A stretch of 64,000 nucleotides of DNA from Lasioglossum baleicum (taxonomy: Eukaryota; Arthropoda; Insecta; Hymenoptera; Halictidae), in assembly GCF_051020765.1 (NCBI RefSeq), contig NC_134943.1:1488001-1552000 (forward strand), written 5' to 3'. The translations under genes and the position numbers were made by a program. Under the pieces are notes generated by a model. The model was not told where the DNA came from and did not search any database. It saw only the letters and a program-made list of their open reading frames with translations. Shown here piece by piece: positions 35,831 through 46,930 of this stretch (within the stretch, counting starts at the first letter, position 1; each line of letters starts with the position of its first letter).

Positions 35831-36136
35831 GCACCTTATGTGTCCCCCTAAATTGCATGCTCTCGAATGCTTCCCCTGCATCACATAGCCCCGTTGTCCG
35901 ACGGAACAGGCACTGTATCTTTGACACAAAAGTACAACTACCCTTATCAATTAGGTAGCGTCGCTTGAAACGACAGGAAAAACAGGTTTCGCGGCCTGTG
36001 GTTTTCACTTTCTACTATGTTAGATTCAAACTTCCCTCGAACTTACTCTATGCTGGAGATTCGACCATCCGATACATCAAGTAATTCATTTTCTGCCACA
36101 CTGAATATGAAACCTTCAAACATTCTTCAATAATAT

Positions 36137-36342
36137 CAGATGATTGCAGAAGTTTATGCCCGATTTGAAAATACAATTCAATGGTTAAATTTTAAAGATT
36201 TGGTTAAAGATTGAGACTATATAAGAAAGATTGAGACTATAAGAATAGTGACTATATGTATAATTGATTAATAAAGTTGTATTCTTTAAAATTTTACCAT
36301 TGAATTTTATTTTAAAATCGGGCACGAACTTATGCAATCATC
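36137..36342. mobile_element. Fold-back element, arms about 60 bp
   Basis: AGATGATTGCAGAAGTTTAT at the left (36138) pairs with ATAAGTTCGTGCCCG-type sequence read backwards from 36342. The inner part TTCAATGGTTAAATTTTAAAG pairs with CTTTAAAATTTTACCATTGAA. The loop (36198-36282) includes a short GATTGAGACTATA direct repeat. No target duplication is clear. Confidence 0.75.
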
Positions 36343-37105
36343 TAATAGTTGGATAAAAGAGACAAGGACAACGATCCATCCATTTTTGTTCTACACTTTA
36401 AATCAAAAAATTATGTTTCATTGTGATTATTAGTAAATGAACCAGTAAATGAATCAGAATGAACTATATGTATAATAATCAATTTGTTAGAGCCACAATA
36501 CGAAAAATATATTTTTCATCTACGTGATGGCATTGTCCACATGTCTACATGCTGCTAAATGTTCAGTTGTAATTTCCGAACAATAATACTCAATACAAAA
36601 ATATTAACAATTCAGTATAACTAGGCTAAATTTAAAAAATTGATTGTTTCAATATACAATCGTCTCTTTAATGTAAAATCCACTTATGCAGATGATTCTA
36701 ACAATTTGATTGGTCACTATAAGTTGTATTTGCGCACAAGGGTTGCAAACAGCTGATAGATCATTTATGTCAATAACAATGGCAAATATTAACCACGCAG
36801 TCGACAGAGTACGAACATATATGGAAAGGATTTGATCAGGATGCTATTCAAATTCGATTCGAATGTAAATTGAAGGCATTGGTGTCTGTATATCATCGAT
36901 GTACATTGATAAGAGGAAACATCTGAATGAAAACCGTACGGCGTGGCACAAAGAAAATGCATGGAAAGACGGACGAGGAAGGTGCACTCGCAGTAAGAGA
37001 ATGATCATGTTAGGAAACATACGCCGTAGGGATGAACTTGGAGCGTGTTCCGCGGATCTACCTGTATATTTTCTATGTACCTAATGTCCCATGTGCAGCA
37101 ATGTG
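36343..37105. other. AT-rich non-coding stretch
   Basis: AT-rich with no recognised gene. The short frame 36899-37084 is featureless. Confidence 0.3.
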
Positions 37106-37180
37106 CCCGCCGGAATATCCGTATTTCCGTGCTAGATACGGAAACTTGCGTCGTACACGATTTTCATCTCGTGTCTTCAA
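37106..37180 (+). repeat. Dispersed local repeat, unit 4 (partial)
   Basis: CTAGATACGGAAACTTGCG then TCGTACACGATTTTCATCTC and GTGTCTT matches the tail of unit 3 (AAATACGAAGAGTTATGC, CGTACACGATTTTCGACTC, ACGTCTT at 39735-39778). Only this 3' portion is recognisable. Confidence 0.45.
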
Positions 37181-37282
37181 AACATATTTTTTCTCCTTGA
37201 CGTAGACACTGATATTCTATCGCATATCCCGACATTCCCGATCTGCTCTATGTCGAAATAGAGGAACGATACTTTGATTATA

Positions 37283-38092
37283 CTGCCAACACCAAATTTG
37301 TTCCACAATTACTTTTGGGTGGTGCTTATAGGGTTTTTTGCGCTGATTCCGAATCTGTCCTTAATTTTTCTCCTAGACGCACAGTTTTTGAGAAACATGA
37401 CTTTGAAAAAGAAAACATATTTTTCAACTTTAAACAAATATTATGATGTTATTTTAAAAGATATTGAATTGTTCGTTACAGCAAAAGATCCTGTAGACTT
37501 TGCCGAATACAGTGGTATCCAATATTAATACATTATGATTGTTCAAACATGTTTAAACAATCATTAAATACGGAGAGACACCACTTCTGCACCAATTTTT
37601 GAGGATATTTTTCAATTTATCTCAAAAAATAAGGGTCCAGCGGAAAATCGAACTATACCACGCGATAGAGCAGACTTTTATCTTGAGAAATCACCATTTC
37701 AAGTTTGCATGGTGCACGTTTTTTTTCGAACCAGAAAGCAAAATATCTTCGCCCGACACGAGTTGCCGCCAGTGGCGTTCACCACTAGAACGGGCGTTCG
37801 CCGTATTAATAATGTATTATAATGTATTAATATTGAATATCACTGTATTCGGGAAAGTCTACAGAATCTTTTGCTGTAACGAGCAATTCAATATCTTTTA
37901 TAATAACATCATAATATTTGTTTAAAGTTGAAAAATACGTTTTTTTTTTCGAAGTCATGTTTCTCAAAAACTGTGCGCCTAGGAGAAAAATTAAGGACAG
38001 ATTCGGAATCAGCGCAAAAAACTCTATAAGAACCGCCCAGCAGTAATTAGGAAACATAAAAAAAGTTTAAATTTGTTGGACAGTGTTATCTA
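37283..38092. mobile_element. Fold-back element with about 250-bp arms
   Basis: The segment 37300-37540 and the reverse of 37800-38060 are about 95% identical by eye (GCGCTGATTCCGAATCTGTC, AGTTTTTGAGAAACATGACT, GATATTGAATTG). The loop is about 260 bp (37541-37800). A frame of about 65 codons is open in both arms (plus at 37274-37528, minus at 37827-38057), but between arms replacement changes outnumber silent ones, so I see no sign of protein constraint. Outer ends are near ACTGCCAACACCAAATT and its diverged partner, with no clear target duplication. Confidence 0.8.
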
Positions 38093-38932
38093 GAGAGCAG
38101 AGGCGGCAAACTTTTTTTTGAAAAGGATCTGGCAGCAAACTCGAAGATATTTACATGGGTTATAATTTTACACATAGAACAACAAAAAAAAAGCAGGTTC
38201 AAAATCTTTTTATTAGGAAATGATATTTTTTAATTCAAAATTCTTTTTTATTTTACGTAATCTGATTTATTTTTTCAACAACGTAGTACAAGTTACAGTT
38301 CGTTTATTTTGTCGATGAAGGATAGGCGGTGTCGCAGCATGTAGGCAGCATGTCGCATACTGATCGTAGCGCACGAGCGTTCACTTAAAATCTTAAAAAC
38401 TGTAGTTTGGTGAAGGGGCTGCGGGTGAGAATTCGCGAATTATTGACGCTAGCAGTTGGGAGGTCTGAACATATTGGTCGAGATTTGAAATTACTGTTGG
38501 GAGTGGACGAGGCTGCGGTTCCTGGAAATTACGGTACGAAATGACCGCGGCTACGTTCATATGTCGTCGGCTGGTAACGGTCAACGTTTATTGCCTGGTT
38601 CGGGGGTCAACGAGGCACGCTAGCTGGAGTTATTGAGGATTGCTTAAAAATTCTTAAATTTGCGAGACAACGCTACATACCGCCACTTGGAAAAATTACC
38701 GCCAGACTTGCAGCAGTTGCACTCTCGACCCTCTATTTGCGAGGTGCATTCTTTTTTTCTTATCTCTCCTTTATTTCATTTAAACCGTCGCGGTGCAATT
38801 AACACGCCCACTACCGGTGTCAGGACAAATTAATTCTATTTAATCCTTAACCGGCGGGGTAGAATCTCCGAAATCCCATAACACGTTTTGTACAAATGAT
38901 AATTTTGTCGGTACACGATCGTTTATTATAAA
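38093..38932. other. Mixed-composition non-coding stretch
   Basis: AGCAGAGGCGGCAAAC at 38096 could be a hAT-like terminus, and ACCGCCACTTGG near 38680 a very weak partner; I do not call an element. No gene is recognised. Confidence 0.3.
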
Positions 38933-38934
38933 TA

Positions 38935-39131
38935 GACTGCGGATGTTTGTGCATTTATGAAGAAATTGGTTGGGTGAAATATAAAACAGTAAAAGATTTA
39001 AAAACTTCAAGAATGTTGTATTGTTGCTTTTAATATAACGAAGTTGTTAAGGGATGAAATCAATTTTTATGTTATTTCTGCTTCCCACAATCAATGCAAA
39101 ACATTTTTATTTTGCATAAAGATCCGCAGTC
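38935..39131 (-). mobile_element. Complete MITE, GACTGCGGAT family (copy E)
   Basis: Left terminus GACTGCGGATGTTTGTGCAT and the reverse of the right terminus, GACTGCGGATCTTTATGCAA, agree in 17 of 20 positions. The 197-bp element is flanked by TA at 38933-38934 and 39132-39133. TA duplication and terminal repeat indicate a Tc1/mariner-type non-autonomous element. Subterminal regions differ between the two ends, and the same asymmetry recurs at 62830-62934. Confidence 0.85.
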
Positions 39132-39539
39132 TAATTATAAACGAAATTTTAATAACGTTGCTGCTTTCATTATGCTTTTAGCTTGGTCCTTTGTTTTGAT
39201 GCACAGCATGATATTGAGAAAGTCAACAACGTTTCTTCGTTGTTACAAAATTGTTACCGGAATAAGTGATTATAGCAAGAAGCTACGGAAAGCTTTTCTG
39301 AAAAAGGGTAAATAAGTTAGATAACAATTGAATAGTTATTTGATCGAAAATTTTCATTCAGTCTCTACAACAAGCTCAATTTCGATTTTCGATATGTCTA
39401 AAAGCCTGTAGATTTGATTAAGATATAAATCACATAAAAAAAAATCAGTGGAAAAATTCCAATATTAAAATTGTACAGTTTCACGGTAAAAACGGTCGCG
39501 GCAGTTAGCTGAAAATGTGGTACGTTCTAAACTGGGACG

Positions 39540-40300
39540 TGCCCTTAAGCTATCGCAGACAACGACGATGAGAATTTCGGTGAATGATCGAGTCGTCAAG
39601 AATACAGGCTGGATACCGATTTCCACGGAACACCGGCGATTCCCGTGCATATTTGTACGTACACAGGTCTGTGTACTCCTCTGTATGCGCAACTGATGTA
39701 TGTTTGCTCGTGAATATCTGCATCCTCCACGGTAAATACGAAGAGTTATGCCGTACACGATTTTCGACTCACGTCTTGCCCCCACTCGTTTTCAGATATG
39801 TATCGCTTCGAAGCGGTTTGCCGCAACGTGGCTGCATCTATACCAAGGACGACGACGAAGACGACAGAGACGACGGTAAGAACGAAAAAGATTTGTTGCT
39901 AACTAGATAACAACCGCGGTAACTATCCGCGTGATAACAATTCGCACTCAAGTGCCCGTGTGATTCGTGTCCGGGGCGTCCTGTTGCAGCAGCACAGTAT
40001 CAGCCAACGCCAATTCTTGTCACGAGGAGGCAAATTGTTATCGCCGGAACAGTCACCGTGCGTCGTTCCACGCGTTAGGGAATTGCCGATTTTTTCCACT
40101 TAATACCTGACACGTTTCCCAGTGCCATTCTAGGTGCAAGTAACAACGCTTCTACACAAGCGTCAACCTGTGAACCTACAGTGAACCTTGTACATGCCAA
40201 TCCATTGCGAGTCTACCGGCTGGCGTTTCAGCCGCGATCGCTTATGGTAATAGATTCCTGCGAGGGAAATAATGCAACTGTTTATCCCGCCTGCTTTTCC
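39540..40300. other. CpG-rich stretch
   Basis: Moderately GC- and CpG-rich, including unit 3 of the local repeat family and a GAC-rich run at 39843-39880 (GACGACGACGAAGACGACAG). Frames on both strands overlap (39465-39785 minus, 39584-39910 plus), unrecognised. Confidence 0.35.
39640..39780 (+). repeat. Dispersed local repeat, unit 3
   Basis: GATGTATGTTTGCTCGTGAA (39697) then TATCTGCATCCTCCACGG and TAAATACGAAGAG matches the second half of units 1 and 2. The tail CGTACACGATTTTCGACTC matches unit 4 at 37149. Confidence 0.55.
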
Positions 40301-41970
40301 GATTGGTAGGTACACGGTTTACAAAAAGTAACGGTGATCCATCCTAGGGGCGAATCTACACATCTGGATCAATGGGCATTTGTAAAAAAGAAACTTGCCG
40401 CAAAATTGTTTATAATAAGTCTTTCATTTGCAGTTGCAAGCTTCGACTTGTAAATAAATCTCAACTGTCTGCTTAAAGATACGGCAATACCATTCAATCC
40501 CATTATTAAAAATGATGTTTAAATTTATTGTTGTACGAACAACCGCGGAATTTATGAAACCATAGTCTCGATACATAAATTAATATCAATGTTCTAAAAA
40601 TTATACAAATTAAACAGACATTAAGAGATATTAATGAAAAAGGGTCTTGAAATATTTCAATTTACACTGTAGATACTGGTAAAGCTTGAAAAGTATTTAA
40701 AGCAACAAGTACTCAATTTAGTAAGTATCACACAAAGTATTATACTTCAACTAAAAAAGTCACTTTCTGTTTCTGAAATTCACTGCACATTTCACTTAAA
40801 AATTGAAGTCGCTACCACGTGGAGTGCCACTCGGCTTTTTGTTGACACGTTACAAAAGGTCCTTTTACGTCATTACGCTTGAAAAAAATCATCTCGACAT
40901 CTTCATTAGGTTTCCATTCCAACATGCATCATAAAACACCCTACATAATTGTACGAAAAGAAAACTGCTGCAGAAATGTAATTCATTTAAAATGTACTCA
41001 CAATTTAAAACTAATCGAGTTCCATCAGATATAAATATAAATAATGTTGCATATGGATTGTCTTAGATTGAGCAACATATCTGAAGCATGTTGGGCTATT
41101 AATTGAGGTGTTAATGTATGTGCTAATATCCTCATATGTTGATGCGACTGAAAACTTACATGAAAAATTATTTTTGTTTCTTGGAGGCATTTATTGCGAG
41201 AGTTATTCATTAATTAACAGATTCTCGATCTGAAGAGCAGATTCGCGTGAAAGGCAGGCGCTCGGATCATAACCAGTACCATTCACCTGTTTCCTAACAA
41301 GAAACCATGGCAAGCGTTTCGTCTTCGAGTGCCATAGTTTGTATATGACATTAACGGGAGAGGACAAGAGTGGGGACTCAAACTCGGTTTATTCGAGATC
41401 CCGGAGTTGTCATAGTGAAAGCATCAGCGGCAGTCCGTGGCGGGTTGAATTTCCACCGCAGTTTTCGATTTCGGTCTCACGTCGTAGTTTCACCTTTATT
41501 GTAGTTTTGCTACCGACGTGTCGCGCCCGTTTGATTTTGCGCATGCCGGAGGACTCCTCTGTCCCTCCCTCTCTCTCTCTGACAGTTCCTCCAAACATTC
41601 TGTACTTGTTAGCATCGAAGAGACTGAATTAATTAACGGAGCGTCGTTAAATCGAACAAACGAAGTACCACTGTCGACCTTCCGGCCTTTGATCAGACAC
41701 AAGTTCCACGTACACCAGGATATATCACTCTGTACATTCGCCGGTTTGTCCTCCACATGAAAACCGTGTGATTCGAGAGGCAATAAGCTGATCGCGCTAC
41801 CAGGGATTTGTCTGAATTAGCACCGATTTAACTCCCCTAATCGCGTTTATGCACGCAAATCGCAAAATCTTATCACGATAATTATTTCGAAGCATTAATA
41901 ATCCGTATTCCACCGTTCGTCCGCCACTAGTACTTTCATCGGCAATGTAGTTTCGTGTTATTTACTTACT
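40301..41970. other. Mostly AT-rich non-coding stretch
   Basis: AT-rich, becoming CpG-richer at 41220-41780, where a CT tract lies at 41563-41581. Overlapping frames on both strands at 41339-41783 are unrecognised. Confidence 0.35.
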
Positions 41971-41971
41971 A

Positions 41972-42110
41972 TTAGGTCGCTCGGAAAATCATTTCGTTTT
42001 TCGTGTAGAGATGGCATTGCTTTTCTATTTGTTATTACTTAACATCATTTTAAGTCGCAATACATATTAGGTTGTCGAACACATTTTCTAAAATAACTTT
42101 GACATTTAAC
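41972..42110 (+). mobile_element. Mariner-like transposon end (fragment)
   Basis: TTAGGTCGCTCGGAAAATCA followed by TTTCGTTTTT, directly after a TA, is a typical mariner terminal repeat (TTAGGT...GGAAA...TTTCG). A second TTAGGTTGTCGAACACATTTTC lies at 42067, possibly an overlapping insertion. No transposase frame follows and no right end is seen. Confidence 0.6.
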
Positions 42111-42571
42111 GCCTCTGTATTTATTCGAGACTAAACTCTCATTGTTACAGCTGAAGAATTGTAACACACGTGCCTACACACTTTATACTTTTCACAAACA
42201 ACAATCAATCAGGATAGAATGAAATTAATAACAGGGGCGACGCTGCTAGAACTTATTGTTAGTGAAACACCAATCACAATGATGCGGAAGACATAACTCG
42301 CGAGATCACGAGAAATATAAGAGAATCAGATCACGAACACACAAAACTCAGAAAAACGCGAACGCAGTAAAGTACAATAAAGCCAATAAAAACGAGTTTA
42401 CCAGTTTATCCGTGTCCACCATTCCATACAAAGACGTGATCTATAATATACATTATTAACACGTTGCAGTTTCAAAATATGTTACGCCAGCAGAAAAATT
42501 ATATTTCAATTTCCACAAACATTTAGATTGAGGATCAATCATTAAACATGAATGCATTGCTCTAATAAACA
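42111..42571. other. AT-rich non-coding stretch
   Basis: AT-rich. AGTACAATAAAGCCAATAAA at 42371-42390 resembles the polyadenylation region of an LTR, but no LTR boundaries or second copy are seen. Confidence 0.25.
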
Positions 42572-42738
42572 GACTGTGGATTTTTATATGAAATAAAAAT
42601 TGGTGAACGTAGACATTAATTTCTGTTCTTCATGGTTTTAAAAAAATTGGAAATAATGGAATAGGGTTTTTAAACTCTGTAAATATTATACTGCCTTGCA
42701 TTTCTCATTTTTGTCATAAATGCATGAAATCCACAGTC
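42572..42738. mobile_element. Complete MITE, GACTGCGGAT family (copy F)
   Basis: Left terminus GACTGTGGATTTTTATATGA, and the right terminus reversed reads GACTGTGGATTTCATGCATT. The length is 167 bp, with TA on the right side and CA (a probable TA mutation) on the left. Confidence 0.75.
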
Positions 42739-44085
42739 TACATATACACTCTATTTAAAAATTAATGTTACACAAGAATGAAAAAGGTAAGTCCCACCTC
42801 ATGATAATTAACAATAGGTCCTTTAAAATTTAGTTGTAAAAAATACCAGTGCACACGAAGGTTTAGAAAAATATATTTATTAACAGACAACTTCAATTTT
42901 TATTAACAACAAATACAGGAAAAATAACGTCCAATATAATAAGTACAAAAAGAAAAAGAAAACTAAACCACTATGGTTCAAACAAATTAATATGAGAAAA
43001 TTGGACTCATATGACATTAGAAATCATGGATTTATTAAAGACTGTACATACATTGTAGAGAAAGGATTGAAGTGAAAAGATTTCGAAAAATAAATCAGAA
43101 TTAAACACCCTCGAATCGTAACGTTGTGACGTTATTTGTGAATAAATATCTCTCACGTCGTCAGAGCAGGCGATTCAGGCAATAAAATTAAATGTAGAGT
43201 ACAGATCGACTTAGGTGCACAAAAGCGTAATTAAACGGCAGCGAGAAGACAGTGTCGAGAGAGAAGACATAGCGTGCAGGTTCCTACAAAGATATCGCGA
43301 ACTATTTCACGTCACGGAAGACGCTGAAGTCTTCCACATCAAACCACCGCTTCGCCGTTCGAGCATCCTATAAATCGCTTCCATCAACGAAATTAAAATG
43401 ATTCACAGCGAACGATCATTCGCACACATGTTACCTGCGGTATCACGATCGCGGCTGTTTTCCCGGTGGCTAGAGTGTCGCAGACGGGATGGAATTAACA
43501 AAAGTAGAGCCCGAAGGCTAGTCTCTCCAGTTTGAATTACGTATTTATGTGTTGTGCAAATGTGAAACTCGACGTCGCGCCTAGTCGCCGAGGTTGTCGT
43601 CGTCGTCGTCGTCCTCGTTGTCCTCGTCGTGGTCTCTCTCGCAGAGGCAGAGGGAAACAGATAGACACAGACAGCACTGACTACTTCCAGGCCTGATGAA
43701 AATACGATAGCACCCGCCGAAACTTTACATTCGCCCGTCCCGCGGAAACATGTAAATGTTGCGAGGCGAGATTAAGCGGCTAATGGATTAAGAATGGTAC
43801 GCGGTACATTCTGCCGGTGGACGTATATGACAATGGAAACCATCTTGCGGAGCGTTGCCGAGCTCTCCCTAACGAGATAACGCGTTCAACTATACGCGAG
43901 CGATGCCTGAATTCCGTTTTTTAATGTGCAGATTAAACCGCAGATTTTGTTACAGCGCATCACTCACCATTGTTGGATTTCTTTGTACTCCAAGCGTCGA
44001 AACTCGCCGGGAATCCTCGGAGCTTCTGCTTTTACGTTTAACAGCCGAAACCTGTTCCATTTAAATTCGCATGTTGCGGGACAAT
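42739..44085. other. AT-rich stretch followed by a CpG-rich block (43100-44080)
   Basis: No gene is recognised. The CpG-rich part contains the GTC-triplet run at 43594. Confidence 0.35.
43594..43631 (+). repeat. (GTC)n-rich triplet run
   Basis: GTTGTCGTCGTCGTCGTCGT then CCTCGTTGTCCTCGTCGT. It would encode acidic or serine runs, but no frame of note spans it. Confidence 0.85.
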
Positions 44086-44180
44086 ACAGTGAACTACAGT
44101 AATATTCGGACACTTTTAGAAGCACGATAACTGTTTTAATATTAGATCATACGACTTGGATATTTTTTGAGAAGTTAGAT
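44086..44180 (+). mobile_element. Tc1-like transposon end (copy 2)
   Basis: ACAGTGAACTACAGTAATAT then TCGGACACTTTTAGAAGCAC, continuing GATCATACGACTTGGATATT, aligns with 11046-11140 throughout. Downstream the two copies part company. Confidence 0.6.
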
Positions 44181-44342
44181 TGACGAATAAATTTCTGCTC
44201 CAATCGTTAATCGCAATTAAAAATTAAACTCGTACTTTAGTCGTTAATTGCGGTTAACGATTACATTCTTTTCAATTGTAATCGTCAATCGGATAATTGA
44301 TTAATTATGCTGAAATTTCAAAACGAAATACGGAATCGAACT

Positions 44343-44420
44343 GTAGGGTAAAGTGCCCAAATGTGAACCACTTTTTGTTGATGTCATTTTTTGATTATTT
44401 TATGATAGAATGCTCTTTTT
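44343..44420 (+). mobile_element. Possible transposon terminus
   Basis: TAGGGTAAAGTGCCCAAATG then TGAACCACTTTTTG resembles AGGGTAA...GCCC...TGGACC-type DNA-transposon ends in insects. A weaker relative, TAGGGTATTTGACCCGAAAA, lies at 58347. No matching right end is seen. Confidence 0.3.
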
Positions 44421-45983
44421 TGTCCAAAAAATTATCAGTTGCAGATGCATTTCCTAACTATAAGATTCTGGTGTCGTGTAGTTACAAAATAACCATATTC
44501 AAACAAAATTGTGCAGTTATTTATAATTGTTTAGTACTGTAGATTTGTGATGTGGATGATTTTTATTTCAGTAATCACTTTTCAAGCAACATTCCTCAAT
44601 GAAACGTAATTGTATGCACAAAAGAAATTCTCAGATGGAACCACACTTTTATCGTTCCAGGTGTAGGTAACCCTCCAGAGCAAGAATATTCTTATCGCAA
44701 GTAACAGGCAACAATTCGTCGACCGTTGTCCTCCGTAAATGAATTGCATCCTGTTTTAAAACAATCGCCGCGGACCAAATTAATTTTAAAGTTGCGCGAC
44801 GAGAATTGTGAAATCAAAGTTCGAGAGTACATTCCAATTTCACGTGTTATTCGCTTGTGATAACAAGCCAGTGTAGCTATAGAGCATCCTCCGGACTGTT
44901 AATGTAGCAAGAGAAAGCCACGCGATTAATCTGCGACCAATGACTCGAACTATGTTGCTTGTCGGTTCGCAGCACAAACTCGAGCAGTTTCGACGATAAT
45001 GCGATTGTTGGCTAAAAATTAGATGACGTACCGCTGACGTTCCACGTGCGTATAATTTGTTCTTGCTGCAAGTAAACACTTTTTGAAGAGAAAGGTTTTT
45101 TAAACGTACATTACCATTAAGATAATTGCTATTAACGGCACACATTTGTGCATGTCGGTACTTAAAATTAGGTATAACGCATAGCATTATATTCGGAGAA
45201 TTTGTAACATTCTTGTGACGAATTATTTTTTTATATTTCATGAGACGATATGATGTTGCACAGGATAAAATATTTTGAAAATAAATATTGTGAACTCGAT
45301 TGACTATTGTCAAATACTACACATCATGCACAATATTATTTATTTTCTGTCTAAAGTGCAGCTATAATTTTGATCAGTTTTTTTATTGAGCTCGAAAATT
45401 TGCTATATTAATTTGAAATAAAACAGTAAGTTGTTTTACAAGTAATATTAAGAAAGTTAATTGAAATTTTTAGAGTATTCGGAACCACCTCTTCTTCAAG
45501 ATTATTTGAAGTGGTGCACTTTAGTTTATGCTAATGATCACCGAGGCTATTAAGGTTTTATCTTGATTATGCATGAACTTTACTTAATATCTTCATTATT
45601 ACGCTACTATTTATTAAATATAGCGGAGCATGCTCTAACGAACAGTTTTTGTCAACGAAATAAAAACTTTAGCATGAAGAAAGAAGTTACGAAAAAAGGT
45701 ACATTATCTGGTTCTCAAAACGTGATTTCGTGCAGGGTGTCGAAAATAAAGAATTAAATTTTTGCATTTGCCTCTCCCCGTTTTCGAATAAATCGAAAAT
45801 TCAGGGAATACGCGTGCCAATAGGAAGCGGCTGATGCGTCTGATCATGACCTACCGTTTCTACTTCTTCCATACTAAATCACGCGAACCCGACTTTAAAC
45901 TAGTTTTCCAACATTTCGCATTTCGACTCGCTTTTGCGCGTAGAATTACTTCCCAATCGGACACCCTGCATATACAGGAACGT
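44421..45983. other. AT-rich non-coding stretch
   Basis: AT-rich. A 157-codon frame is open on the minus strand (44840-45313). It is unusually long for this composition but shows no recognisable domain. ACTTCAAATAATCTTG-type short hairpins near 45490-45515 are minor. Confidence 0.35.
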
Positions 45984-46120
45984 ATTCTAAACAGAGTTGG
46001 ACAAAAACTTCATTTAAATAAAAATTTCGAATAAAGTGGGTCTAAAACCCACTTGGAAAAAAACCCACTTTATTCGAAATTTTTATTCGAATAAAATCTT
46101 TGCCCAACTCTGATTCTAAA
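45984..46120. mobile_element. hAT-type fold-back MITE with intact 8-bp target duplication
   Basis: The 121-bp element (45992-46112) starts CAGAGTTGGACAAAAACTTC and ends with the complement of CAGAGTTGGGCAAAGATTTT. The arms pair through AAAAATTTCGAATAAAGTGG to within about 20 bases of the centre. ATTCTAAA flanks both sides (45984-45991, 46113-46120), the 8-bp duplication expected of hAT transposases. The intact duplication indicates a fairly recent insertion. Confidence 0.9.
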
Positions 46121-46459
46121 TACAGCTTGTCCTGAAATATCCCTATTCTTCAAACACCCTTGCCACTGTTATCGAGGTAAGAAGCCATTTATACTCCGTA
46201 ATAAAATGTGTATTGCACGCGACCCGCGCGCATTAAACTTCTTTTAATTGTTCCCAAGCAGTTCATCCATTTTCGACAACAAAGCACTACCGTTATCATA
46301 AGAGAAAATCGGTGGTCTAAACGGAGACATGAACTACATTTGAAACTCCGGTTAGATGGAAACATGAAAACTTCCGGTGGATCGTGGGGTACAATGGAGC
46401 GCGCGCACCTTCGTCTCAGCTGAGCACCAAAAAGGTGGTGCGTCGCGATGGAAGGAAAC

Positions 46460-46556
46460 CAAAACAAACAAGCAAACAAACGAACGAACGAAAACCACCC
46501 TCTTGGTCGGTGTTTTCGACGTGGTAGTAGCAGTCGTCGCCGTCGTCGTCGTCGCG
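46460..46556 (+). repeat. Simple-sequence runs (AAAC/AACG)n and (GTC)n
   Basis: CAAAACAAACAAGCAAACAA then ACGAACGAACG at 46460-46491, and GTCGTCGCCGTCGTCGTCGT at 46533-46552. Confidence 0.8.
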
Positions 46557-46900
46557 ATGGCACGGCGCGATACAATGCGATAAAAACGCAACCGTGGAAA
46601 CTCACGGAAATACCCGGCAAGGGAGTAGTCAAGGTAACGGCGGTTTATTTCGTGCTACGGGTAAATTACTGGCGCTAAAGGGGTTGAGAGGGGGTGGAGG
46701 CTTCTGGACTGGGTTCGGAGACGCCGCGGAAAGAAACGTGAAAAGAAAAAGTAACGAGGATAAAAACGTGTTTGAAGGAAGAAAGGTATGTGTCGGCCTG
46801 CGTCAACCATCCCCGCGTTTCCCGTTGCATCGCCTCCGCCCCCATCGTTAAACCCTTTCACCCTCTCTTTCACCTCTCGCGACCGAATCCAGCGCGAATG

Positions 46901-46930
46901 TTGTTAATTGCTAAACAGAAAGCGCAAACT
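46901..46930 (+). repeat. 30-bp motif shared between two GC blocks (copy 1)
   Basis: TTGTTAATTGCTAAACAGAA then AGCGCAAACT. The second copy at 52480-52510 reads TTGTTAATTGCTGGCACAGA then AAGCACAAACT. Both are followed by CCGCC-rich DNA. Confidence 0.65.

Noticed and set aside
37274..38057. Similar 65-codon frames on opposite strands
   Set aside because: They are the two arms of one fold-back element. Differences between arms are mainly amino-acid-changing, so there is no sign of protein constraint.
38096..38690. Possible hAT element starting AGCAGAGGCGGCAAAC
   Set aside because: The putative right end ACCGCCACTTGG is too weak and no 8-bp duplication is visible.
42180..42440. LTR-like polyadenylation region (AGTACAATAAAGCCAATAAA)
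   Set aside because: No TG...CA boundaries, no second LTR and no primer-binding site could be found.
44840..45313. 157-codon minus-strand frame
   Set aside because: Long for AT-rich DNA, but no motif, no plausible splice or promoter context and no recognised homology. Worth a homology search but not callable.
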